Shown here one piece after another: positions 1 to 44,469 of a DNA stretch of 64,000 nt; position 1 is the first letter of the stretch, and the number at the start of each line of letters is the position of its first letter. The stretch comes from Fistularia commersonii (taxonomy: Eukaryota > Chordata > Actinopteri > Syngnathiformes > Fistulariidae). A model generated the notes under the pieces. That model was given only the letters and a program-made list of their open reading frames with translations, was not told where the DNA came from and made no database searches. The stretch covers positions 5,337,501 through 5,401,500 of the forward strand of contig JBBMNZ010000015.1 of assembly GCA_037954325.1 (NCBI GenBank). Reading direction: 5' to 3'. A program made the position numbers and the translations under genes.

Positions 1-746
1 GTCTGTGAGAAGGTTTAGGTCCTATGTCACTAATGTTAACAGAGCATGACCAAGAATTCCTGGCAGGACATTGCCCAAAGCATCATCTTACTTGTTAATT
101 CATTTGTGCTTATCTAAATGTTGTAGGAGCTTTAGGCAGTAAAATGGATAAGGAATAGGTATGCTGATCAGTCTTATATATTTTGTCATAAACAGCACAA
201 AGATTTTCATTAATGTGAGATGTAGTAGTCCCTATTTTGGACTGGACCACACAGTCTGTTAACTGCTCCCTATGTGTATCAATAAGTCTTGGTGGTCCAT
301 GATCCTTTCAACAGTTTCCAACTTTTCCTTCACGGGACCACAGTTCTAATTTAACCAGTTCGTGATCATGCTCTTTTGCAGATGGATGACTGACTTAACT
401 TCACTTGATCTCAAAATATTTTTTATTTGTATAAAGAACTGATGAGATTTAAAAAAAAAGTTTTTAATTTTCGGGCAGAGATGAGCAATTACGAATTACA
501 AATTGACATTGCAATATTTAGGTGAGTTTTAGTTGAAATTTGGAAAATGATGAATGAAATCTTCACTGCAAGTTTTCGTCTTCTCGCTCTGAATATACTT
601 TAAAAACTGCACTGAAGGAGATCTCTAAGTGACCTCAGACAGGATATGTCAGTTATGTCCCACCAATTGTCATAGAAGTAGTTTACCCCTGGGTAAAGTG
701 GCTTTCTAAGTTTTACCACAAAGCTGACTAAGAATAGAAGGCCTAC
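1..746. other. clmn intron, no exon seen
   Basis: I looked on the minus strand for calmin C-terminal exons (Ser-rich segment and membrane tail). Each splice-like candidate met stops in the needed frame. The remaining exons are presumed to lie further left. Confidence 0.5.
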
Positions 747-35073
<34,327 letters not shown>

Positions 35074-35290
35074 CCCGAGGCTGCTGAGGGGATCCCGGGC
35101 AAGGACGGCTTCGCTACTCCGCTGAAAGAAGAGGAGGAGGAGGAGGAAGAGGCGGGGGTGTTCTATTGTCCGGGAGCCATGCACGCCGGACACACGGCCG
35201 GAGAGAGCGGCGGGAGCTGGGCGCGATCAACGGCCGGACATCGCGGCGCTGTTGCGGGTTGGTTGTCGGAGGCAGGCGGTGGTGGGAGCG
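35074..35290. promoter_or_regulatory. CpG-rich, probably bidirectional promoter between clmn and an unrecognised plus-strand gene
   Basis: The stretch from about 34860 to 35380 is visibly rich in CG dinucleotides, unlike the AT-rich surroundings. clmn starts leftward at 35073. A strong-context ATG (GCGATGG) of a candidate plus-strand gene starts at 35291. No TATA box stands out between them, as is usual for CpG-island promoters. Transcription start sites cannot be placed from the sequence. Confidence 0.55.
35163..35180 (-). promoter_or_regulatory. short upstream ORF in the clmn leader
   Basis: ATG GCT CCC GGA CAA TAG on the minus strand, a five-codon upstream ORF about 90 nt before the clmn start and out of frame with it. 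It matters only if the transcript starts above 35180, which is not known. Confidence 0.35.
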
Positions 35291-35358
35291 ATGGAAGCCG
35301 GGGAGGATGACTGCAGAGAGGGGGGACTGACTTCCAGCACCTGGTTGGTGTTTCCGAG
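35291..35358 (+). CDS. unrecognised plus-strand gene, candidate exon 1
   Basis: ATG in a strong context (G at -3, G at +4) followed by 22 codons, MEAGEDDCREGGLTSSTWLV and FP, then AG|GTGGGA as donor in phase 2. This joins in frame to exon 2 only if the acceptor at 36264-36265 is used. If the stronger acceptor at 36259-36260 is used instead, the first exon may be non-coding and translation could begin at an internal Met in exon 2. Confidence 0.4.
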
Positions 35359-38300
35359 GTGGGATGGAGCTGAGCCAGAGCCCGCCCTCTTTCTCTCTCT
35401 CTCTCTTCTCTCCCTCTATCTTTCTACCTCTCTCTCTCTCTCTCTCTCTCATTGAAGAAGACCAGAAGCTGTCACTTGAAGTCCTGATTCTCCACCATAT
35501 GCCAGACTGGTGGTGCAGTTATTACTAATAACTTACATCTAATTAAATCTAATAATTTATTAGATGTAATAATATCTAAAATTGTATTTTTTTTTTGGGG
35601 GGGGGGCGTTTTTTTGCGCTTTTCTTCTTTTTGTTTTTCTCAAGAAATGCTTAATTGGATATGATTTCTTCTTATTAACTGATAATCCCGGGGGTGGGAA
35701 GGTTATTTCTACTTGGGCAGCAGGAAACATATTGTGTTTCATTAACAATAATGGGGAGTTGGTGTTTTCTATTTAAGTTCATCATCCTGGCCCTGCTATT
35801 GAGTTAAACTGATTAGTATTATTTTTCTAATTTAACCTTTATTTAACCAGGAAAAAAGTCCCGTTTGGATTGAAAACCTCTTTTACAAGGGAGTCCTGGC
35901 CAAGAGGCAGCAATAAGTTACAGACAGAACAATATTACAAACAGTTAAAAGAAGCAATTACATTTTGACAAGTTGACCTCTAGTGTTCTCAGTCTGGTTT
36001 TAAAAGCATTTAGTGAGATAAAATTAGAGTTTCCAGTATATTTTACATATACTGTGAAAGTTTCTTGTATAATCCCAATGTTTGAAGAAAGGGATTCTTA
36101 AAACTAAAAAATATCATTTCTGTAGGAGACTCGCTGCCTTTTTTTAGACTCCTAAAATATGTTTTTAAACTTTTTAGCATCACTTTCTCTGGACCTGTTT
36201 TTATTCGTGGGATCAAATAGGAAAAAGAATTAAATGCCAACTCTTAACATTTTCATTCAGGGGAGAAAATCCAGCTATTTATTTGACTCAAAGCAACAGA
36301 TTGCGTTCTGGCCCATGGCTGGACACCGTGGCATTGTGGAGGTGCAACATGGAGCCAAGGCTGAGGTTTTAGTTTACCTTCCACAAGGCCCCGGGGAATA
36401 CATTATAGGGACTTGTATGTAGTATCTCTAAACAAGGACAGCTAAAGGTCAGAATAATACTTGGTTGAGCTATATTTGGCTACATTGCCACTATTGTTAT
36501 CATGTCCTCATTTATAAAATAAAGATTTTCAAAAACAAAAATCTTTTTTTTTTTCTTTTTTTTTTTTTTTAACTTTTTCGGTTGCTCCCTTCAAGGGTCG
36601 TCACAGTGAATCATCATCCTCCGTCTAAACCTTATTCTCTGTATCCTCTCCTCTCACACCATCTAAATTCATGTCCTCTCTCACTCCATCTATAAATCTT
36701 CTCTTTGGTCTTCCTCTAGACCTCCTGCCTGGTCGTTCTAACCTGAGCATCCTTCTAACCATATATTCACTAACCCTCCTCTATGCCTGTCCAAACCATC
36801 ACAGTCTGCAATCTAACATGTACCGTCCCCTCTGTTCGACTTAATTCTGGTCTTATTCATCCTCCGCGTTTTCATCTCTGAAATGTGCAGCACTTATTTT
36901 CAAGGTATTGGCATTGGCAGGGTTAGTGATTCCCCCTCAGACTGGTCACATCACAGAGCTATACTGAGCTTTAACACAATTTCATTTACAGGACACTTTA
37001 TTTTTCCTTGAAGGAACTTTTAGGCCTGTTGCCTGTAGAAGGATGTTTTCACTTGAATTTTTATCTGGGAAAAGCACATCCAGTTGCACATGCAGCCATA
37101 AGAAATAATGTAATTTATCTGATGATTCATGTTGTTTCATAAGCAGAAATGTATATTTATTTTAGTTTAGTATTTAATATGTCCCCTAAGGTCATTTCAA
37201 CAGGTTTTCACTTAACATCGAACCAGTTTGGCCCTCAAATTGTACCAATTTTGAATTTGTCCCACTGTGTATTTTAGTTTGACGCCCCCGCTCAGGCTCG
37301 GATCGTACGAAATCCCTCAGGACCATGCAAGATAAGTTGAGATAAGCATAAATAACACATGAATGAATTTTTTAGAAACATTTTTTTAGACACATTTTTT
37401 TAACTATTTTTTTACAAACATACATCTTGAGGCTTTTCACCGTCACACTGGAATAAAAGTATAATCCAGTGAGGTTATTCAGCTAAGTGTCTCACCTCAT
37501 GGTGTGCAAAACTCCATCAAGGCATACAGGGGGGAATAATAAAATCTACTAAAAATGGATTCCACAGAAACTTAACAAGAAAGACAGAAAACAATGAAAT
37601 TCCACTTTGGATCCGTTTGAAATGAAATGATAGAAAATAATTGCAGCTGCTGCCCTGCACGAGTTATGATAGCACATCATGAAGTAATACTCTTTAAACG
37701 CTACATTTCCTCCTCCATATATATTTTATTGTTGCCATAGCAACAGGGAAATACATGAGGATCATAATAAGATGGGTTATTATTTATTTCATTTTATTAT
37801 TATTATTAAATATTATATATAAATATTATTATTATTTTGATAAAAGTGCATTGCTCCAATAAAAGCAGTATAATCTATGGGCTCTTAAATGCATTCATTC
37901 ATTCTGGGTTCACCAGTCAATCACAGAGACACACGACTATTCACTTGCTCGTTCACATTTCAAAATGAGTAGAAGGACACTCGGGAGAACCTCAGAGACC
38001 AAAAAAGTACACTGATTTCCAAGAATCGGTATTAAAATCATAAATAAAAATAAACTTCGATCACAGCTCCTGGTGGCAACGGAGCCCTCAGAGACAGTTT
38101 TTCCCTGCGTCTTGCCTGCAGCAGCTTACGTAACAGTCATTTGTCGCTAATGTGGAGTTAGAAGCTCTGTCCTCACGGGGAGGCGAATGACAAGAACCAG
38201 GTTCCAGGGGGGTTTTCTGGTAAACAGAAAAGCACCCGGTAAGTCGGTGGCATAAATGGATCAAAGGTGAGTCTCACAGGGGTCCAAATTCAAAGTGCAT

Positions 38301-41300
38301 TATGAAAGGAAATGTTATTTTCATTTCAGGCAAATTTCAGAGGGATTCTTATGAATTCTATCAGGCAGTCAACTTGTTGGGTTTTCAGGCCATAATGAAA
38401 CGCTTTGCGGTAACAGCCAATTATTTGTCACACTGCTTTGCCGGCTGGTCCTCAGCTGGTTTCTTTCCTGACAGGAACGGCAGCAGAACTCGGTTTTCAA
38501 AGTGAAAGTGCAGCCGAATAACAGTCGCTTCCTGCGCTTCCTGCGCCACAATCATTAAGCCCAGACTGAAACAGGGTCTGCTTTCTGTCCTCTGTCACCA
38601 CATGGGAAATGAGAATCATATTAGTGAAGCGTGTTCAAGCACTTTATGTTTGGCTGCCAATCCAGCAACAGCTTTTGGACATCTTCCAGCAAGACACAGA
38701 GAGCCAGGGATCAGACTATCAACCCTGGTTTACAGCAGTTTGACAACAAGAAATCATGGAGAGGAATTAGGATTTCATGTCCCGTTAAATACAGAGCAGG
38801 AGGCAGGACATCCAAAGTTTAGTTAAGCTTTGCACAAATAACCGGTTGGGCAAACTGGCCATATTAAGCAAAACAATCACAATACCTCTAAATATGCCAA
38901 ATTAATATTCAGTGCCAAGGTTTACCTTGTGACTCAATTTCCACACAACCCCAAAGGCTCATTTATGCACTGTATAGGTTTCAAAACTAATATTAGACAT
39001 TTGGATACGATAACTGTTTCTATGTGTGTATGTTTGACATTAGCAGAGGTGTTGAGCATGTATGAGTTGGCTGCTCCGCTGCCTTATAGTGCCCTATGAT
39101 TTCCAATAGAATCATCTTGAATTGCCAAAATGCCCATAAGGAGTGCAAAAAAAGAATTAATAAAACATAACGTAAAAAACACTTCACTTGTGTTACATGC
39201 CCTTCATATATTTGTACAGATACGGGCCAACACTATTCTCTTCTTAGATGGACACAGATACAATAACATTGGGTTCATTTCCTTCACAAAGTGTTTTGAA
39301 TCTACTTGCCAGGCCCTTCCAACTGTGCTTCAATCCTAAGAGGGAGCAACAATTGTGGGATTACTTGCGTTATCAAATAAGCACAAGCAGTGTTGGCTAA
39401 TAGCTTATTCAACCGAAAGGGGAGACTACATAAAAGTGCGCATACCATGTGCAAACACACAGACAAATGGTCTGCTTGTTTCCAAGCGACCCCTTGCACA
39501 AGTCTCGCCAAATACAGACAGCTGTGTAACTAATATTATCATGAATCTATACCGATGTAATCTCATCAACCACAGATAAAAATATCCATCTGCAGCACGG
39601 CAATTAGGTTAATAGGTATCCAATTAAAAAGCGTAAGCCACTTAAATCAGCTTAAGAATGTAATGAAAGACAAAAAAAAAAATACAAGGAGTAAAAAAAA
39701 AAAAAAAACATAAAGCATACAAAGCACATAAAGCTCCTTGTCCACTGATACAAATTTGCACGTTCCATCCATTTTAATGGTCTTGTTTTTCCAGTAGTAG
39801 CTGGAATGAAATCTCTGGAATTGATTGACAAGACGGTTTTTGGTCATGCTATGGCTTGGGTGATTTTATTTATTTATCTATTTATCATTTTTACTTGCAT
39901 TTTTTTTTTTTTTTTTTTTTAGACTATATGTACTCTCCTTTAGACAAATCCAAAACAAATATCACTGAAATGTTAAACAGGCGGAAAATCTTCCAAATAT
40001 GTTTTATTGTGATCATATAGGTCTATTTTAGTCCAGCCTGTAGTAACTGGCTGAAAGCTATGACATTATTGGACTTTGACTTTTTGCTCAGACATAAACA
40101 ACCTTCTTTTTCACAAGGGGAAACCCTTCCTGTTTCACCGTGTCATTTTATCATAAAAAGAGACCCCGAGGAAGTGCTAGTTAGATATTCATAGGTCATT
40201 TATTTCAAGATTCTTCAAGGACTCGTCCAGATGGTGCATTGGCTTGTTTGGGTTTCTACATGTGGGTTAAACAAATTGGGATCTCTATAAATAAATTCAA
40301 ATAAGGGGAGGGCAGACTTTCTGAAAGAGAACTTTCATGCCGACCCACATGTGCAGCAGTTGGGTAGTTATTTCTTCCTGAGGATAGAATCTTTCGCACA
40401 GTGTAGTCCATCTCAGCCCACACTTTACAAAGCAGAAGCAGATGTTACCTAAGCTTTTCACAGAGCGAAGCTATCATCCTCCTACAGTCATGAACATGAT
40501 GCTTTGGCAGTAAATGTCAAAAGAATGACTGTATCAAATTAAACCTGATCTCTGCTGAACTCAGATCAACAAACCACCGAAAGAGTCGTCTCTTTAAAAG
40601 CCATCTGGCACTTTTGGTGTCACCGCTCGTCTCTTTTCATGACAAGTCCTATGATTCATCAGACAATTAATATAACAAATTTTGATTAACAAAAGCTTGG
40701 ACCTTTATGTGGGAGTGTTATCGACAATTTGCTAGTTTTAATGGGATTTTTCTCGTTGTTACGCAATTACGATCTCACATTTGTGTGATGTCATGCTAAA
40801 TTTGAAAAGGATTTTTCACATTTTTTTAGCTGCATAGTTACTATCATTCATTCATTAATTCAGTCATTTTCTATACTGCTTATCCCGCACTCACGGTCAC
40901 TAGGGGAGCTTCAGCCTTGCCCAGCTGTCACTGGGCAAGAGGTGGACAAGACGTTAATCGATCACAGGGCCACATATATTGACATTTTGTTTTTGCACTG
41001 CGGGAGGAAAACAAAGAACCCAGTAGAAACCAAAACAGACACAGGGAGACTACAGAGACTCCACCAGACAGTCTTTCAATCAGAATCCAACCAGGGACCT
41101 TTAAATTGTCCGTGTTCGTGTTTGCAGTTTGCAGGCAAAATATTTTCAATGGAGTTTTTCTGAACCTCATTCCCCATCTGGTTTAGGGTTCACTCACATT
41201 TTTTATCACAAATTGAGGTCGATGTCATTCACTTTGTTGTTGTGTTGAGCTTTTTATCTGTTAGTGCATCGGCCCCGTAATTGCTCGTGGGGAATGCAGA

Positions 41301-41441
41301 GAATTCCATGGATTAGGGGAAGCCGTGTACAGAACCTCTCACAGCGACAAGACATATCGAGAAGCTGCCTCAATGCTTGATATCATGGGGTTCCGTGTCG
41401 TGATGGGTCAATATGGCGACATCTTAGTTTACATTGATTGA
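35291..41441 (+). CDS. unrecognised four-exon gene, head to head with clmn
   Basis: Proposed spliced CDS: 35291-35358, 36266-36414, 38330-38409, 41265-41441, giving 157 residues and a TGA stop. The last three exons are the firm part. Each has an acceptor, an open frame with coding-like composition and a donor or stop, and phases run 1 then 0 without conflict. The protein starts MEAGEDDCREGG. Its middle holds FWPMAGHRGIVEVQ and AEVLVYLPQGPGEYIIG, and it ends GFRVVMGQYGDILVYID. Two segments look alike, AVNLLGFQAIM and SMLDIMGFRVVM, which hints at an internal duplication. There is no signal peptide, membrane segment or coiled coil. I do not recognise the family. The final GFRV...LV pattern faintly recalls the GTP cyclohydrolase feedback regulatory protein, but this is too weak for a call. 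A poly(A) signal lies at 41578. Confidence 0.6.
35394..35450. repeat. CT/GA-rich simple repeat beside the promoter
   Basis: Nearly pure pyrimidine tract of TCTCTC type on the plus strand, read as a GAGA tract on the clmn strand. It lies just beyond the CpG-rich promoter. Confidence 0.8.
35833..35975. repeat. dispersed teleost repeat, 'tttatttaaccagg' type
   Basis: 'cctttatttaaccagg', 'aaaacctcttttacaaggga' and 'gtcctggccaagaggcagca' form a block I recall as common across fish genomes. It lies in intron 1 of the plus-strand gene. Confidence 0.6.
36261..36414 (+). CDS. unrecognised plus-strand gene, exon 2
   Basis: The acceptor TTTTCATTCAG ends at 36260. A second possible AG at 36264-36265 would start the exon at 36266. 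The frame beginning at 36261 encodes SSYLFDSKQQIAFWPMAGH, then RGIVEVQHGAKAEVLVYLPQ and GPGEYIIGT plus one base. The donor is ACTT|GTATGT. Confidence 0.68.
36565..36870 (-). mobile_element. RTE-like LINE 3' fragment
   Basis: The block from 'ttcggttgctcccttcaagggtcgtcacag' on matches the 3' terminal region of the element at 26341 ('ttcggcttttcccttcaggggtcgccacag'), with 'ctataaatcttctctttggtcttcctc' also shared. It lies next to a long T-rich run. Confidence 0.75.
37905..38000. repeat. dispersed teleost repeat (copy 7, degraded)
   Basis: 'gggttcaccagtcaatcacagagacacacgactattcac' matches the centre of the common block. Confidence 0.5.
38330..38409 (+). CDS. unrecognised plus-strand gene, exon 3
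   Basis: The acceptor TTATTTTCATTTCAG ends at 38329. The exon has 80 bp, with two bases completing a Cys codon and then 26 codons: KFQRDSYEFYQAVNLLGFQA IMKRFA. The donor is GCG|GTAACA. It takes phase 1 and gives phase 0, exactly what exons 2 and 4 need. Confidence 0.68.
40855..41110. repeat. dispersed teleost repeat (copy 8)
   Basis: 'ctatactgcttatcccgcactcacggtcac', 'cccagctgtcactgggcaagaggtgg', 'gactacagagactccacc'. Ends about 150 bp before the last exon of the plus-strand gene. Confidence 0.65.
41265..41441 (+). CDS. unrecognised plus-strand gene, last exon
   Basis: The acceptor has a pyrimidine-rich run ending CTGTTAG at 41264. The exon has 58 codons and TGA, starting CIGPVIARGECREFHGLGEA, then VYRTSHSDKTYREAASMLDI, and ending GFRVVMGQYGDILVYID. 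An AATAAA signal follows about 140 nt later. Confidence 0.68.
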   Translation, partial: CIGPVIARGECREFHGLGEAVYRTSHSDKTYREAASMLDIMGFRVVMGQYGDILVYID

Positions 41442-41577
41442 ACAACATTCAAAAACATTCAGAAATTGTTCTTTTTGTCACTATAGTTTTCATTATTCAT
41501 TTCATTTAATTATCCATTTTATTTATGCTATTCAATGAAATTACCCCTATATTTCTCAAGAGATTTCTTTTTAAATT

Positions 41578-41583
41578 AATAAA
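41578..41583 (+). terminator. polyadenylation signal for the plus-strand gene
   Basis: AATAAA, 137 nt after the TGA at 41439-41441. The AT-rich surroundings make a chance match possible, but the distance is normal. Confidence 0.45.
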
Positions 41584-44192
41584 TCAATTTAAATGTATAA
41601 AGTGTTGCTGCCTTTTGCCTGGCACTAATATTACTTTAAGTGAAAGCTGATCCTGTTGTAGCCTGTGTGTAGCAGAATTTCGATTGCTTGTTAAAATGTT
41701 TGTATCTACCGTCCTGCAATTCGTGAGGTGTTAAAACCAGCAAACTGCTCAACCGACTTCGCTTAAGAAATTAATTGATGAGAATAAGTGAAACAGTGAA
41801 ACCTTACAGGTTTTCTCTGCCAAAATTCCAACGATTGAAATCAATATCATCTGACTGCCTTTTTAAGTGTTTTTTTATTCCAAAAATACTTTAACGTTGT
41901 TAAAATATCATGCTTCTGTCAGTTACTGTGATTTGATTCACTGGGCTGCCTGTGTTTAAAAATAGGAGTGGCACAGTGTAATGGCTCAATAGTTATTATG
42001 ATAAGCAGATGAAAAACTACATTCTAACTGTGAATAGAAATGATCACTTTAATGTGAGGTTGTTTTTTTTTTTTTCCTTTCTGTTGTAATGGGGAGTCAA
42101 TAAAATGCTGTAAAGCAGATCCACTCAGGGGGAAAGCATTAACATCCATTCCAATGTTTCAAGCAAATAAAAGATCATCATTTGTTTCTTTCTGTTCTAT
42201 TTGCAGGGAACGTTTGGCAAATGTTTTTTTTGTTTTTGAGAGACACAGTTTACTGTATTGATAGGCAGATGTTACCTTATTGGTCAAGATCATGCTGTAT
42301 AAAGCTGCAATTTGCGTATTTCACACACATGCATGGTAAAAAGATGAACAATTAGCCTTTCAGCTGTGGGTTCAATTAGTGATTGAATCCAATCAAAGAA
42401 AAATGCATAAATGCTTTATCTTGAAATTGATGTAGGCCAGTTCAAAAAATTGTGGCCTTAGTCAAGTTGATATTCTCAAATGTCATTGTCAGCATAACCA
42501 AAATTAAGAAACACGAATACTGTCATGTTTTGAGGAAGCTGGTGGACCCAAAAATAGGATAGTAGCAGCAGTAACATATTTAACCCCTTTATTGAAAAGC
42601 GGGGTGCAAAACTCCAACAAAAGAGGTAGCTGGGCCAGAGGGAATTGCATGAAGTAAGGCAGCAGATTAACTTAATTTTTTACTCCTTATCCTGGCCTGT
42701 ATTTCACTTTGACTCGATTGCACAAAACAGATGTTAAATAGTTACTATATCAAGTCATCTTGTGCAGCTAACCTGGTCCAATTTAGGGTTTCAAAGTTTA
42801 ATGGTCCACAATATTCATTGTTGGTGTTGCACTTTTTTAGCCCTATCTTAATAATAATGATTATAATAAATATCATGATGATAATAATTCTGAAAAACAA
42901 CCCGAAACGCAATTTAGTCTACATTGGGCCATAAGAGTAACAAATGATCAATAATTGAGGAGGTTAAGGTAAAATTATTATTTACAAGTTTGGATAAACA
43001 GATCATTTATATGCTTCAATAACGTGTGAGGACACTGGAGGGATCCTTATATTGGAGTTTGTAACCTGGAAAGTTGGACGCCTGCATGCTGCCACAAGAA
43101 CAGTATCAAACACTGTCTTGTGTAGAAACTTGTGTGGCATTGGGAAATAAATAATTCAAAATGATGGTGTTTTGGACTGTGTAACAAGCCGGAATGGCTA
43201 GTTGTCAAATATCAACAGTGCTGTTTGGGCAAAAAAAAAAAAAAATGTCTTTCCTGTTCTTCTATCATATAACACTGAGTACAGTAGATGACCTTATTTC
43301 TCAGGCTATTCATTTCACTTTCAAATCAGCATCAGTACGTGTGCATATGGGGGGAGGGGGCTTTGTAGCACTTCATGAGAGTAATACTTAGAGGCTGCAG
43401 TGTTCTTTTGCTCTGAGCGGCAAAACCCTATTAATCTTCCTGTGGGGAATTTGATTTTGCATATTCATTGAATATACAGTGACCAGCAGCCGCTTCAAGC
43501 TGCACTTTGTGGCCTAAAAATAAAGTGTTGATCGCACAACAGATTTACATAGCAGATGGCCTCCCAGCCTGGTCTGAGTCTGGTTCTGCACAAGATTTCT
43601 TCTGAAAATAAAGGAGTTTGTCATCATGCAGTCTCTGTCGATGTGGTAAAATGTTGGGCTACACCTGCTGTTCATGAATAGTCCTATTAGGGTAACATTT
43701 GCATGAATTAGAGGCACATTACTGAAGTAGCATTGGTCAGGGCTTGTGGAATCAACCCAACAGAATTTGACCAGGAGATAAGATTAAAAAAAAAAGATGG
43801 AAAAATATACACATCTAAAATAGAATAAAAATCGAAATAAACAATTTTGAATTATAACTTATGTACATTTGAGTAATCCATGAACAGATTTTTCTTTGCT
43901 AAACATCCGTTAATGCCATAAATCTTCTTGTCATGTATCTCTTAGTTAATTTGGATTAAAATAGGGCCAGTTTTGGAGTTTTTAAAGTTGCGTTCAAATG
44001 CATTGAGCATTGACCCAATTTGCCCAATGGCTTCTTTTCTCAATAAAAGCTTTCATTTACATTGATTTTTGCCTGTGTTTCTTATACTTGTTGGTTACCA
44101 TGTTGGTGTTAAACAGAGTACTTAATTTCTTGTTACTCCCACTGCAGTATTTTTAAAGGTTTCTAGTCAGTGCAACTATGTACTTACTATAG
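41584..44192. other. intergenic, no gene seen
   Basis: AT-rich sequence between the plus-strand gene and the CA microsatellite. Open frames are short and show no splice-bounded coding pattern. Confidence 0.45.
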
Positions 44193-44274
44193 TTGACTGA
44201 TCCTCAGCCCAGCAGACAACACGCCCTTATTCCACACACACATACACACGCACACACACCCATTCATATATACT

Positions 44275-44276
<2 letters not shown>

Positions 44277-44356
<80 letters not shown>
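44277..44356. repeat. (CA)n microsatellite, about 40 units
   Basis: Uninterrupted for about 80 bp, with a further interrupted CA-rich stretch at 44423-44468. Confidence 0.97.
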
Positions 44357-44358
<2 letters not shown>

Positions 44359-44469
44359 CCCCCCATGCTGATTGAAGCTGGTGATGGCAACTTTCTCTCC
44401 ATTTGTCTGTTGTGTAATTATCCACACACACATACGCGCACACATACACACACATACACAAACACACAT

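Noticed and set aside
601..720. Possible further clmn exon at about 635-695
   Set aside because: One frame is open with an acceptor and a donor, but it is not the frame required after exon 10 (phase 2).
35074..35193. In-frame 40-codon N-terminal extension of clmn with a hydrophobic run
   Set aside because: No ATG in this frame above 35073 (the first codon of the open frame is GTG), and known calmin begins at the MAGHEW-type start.
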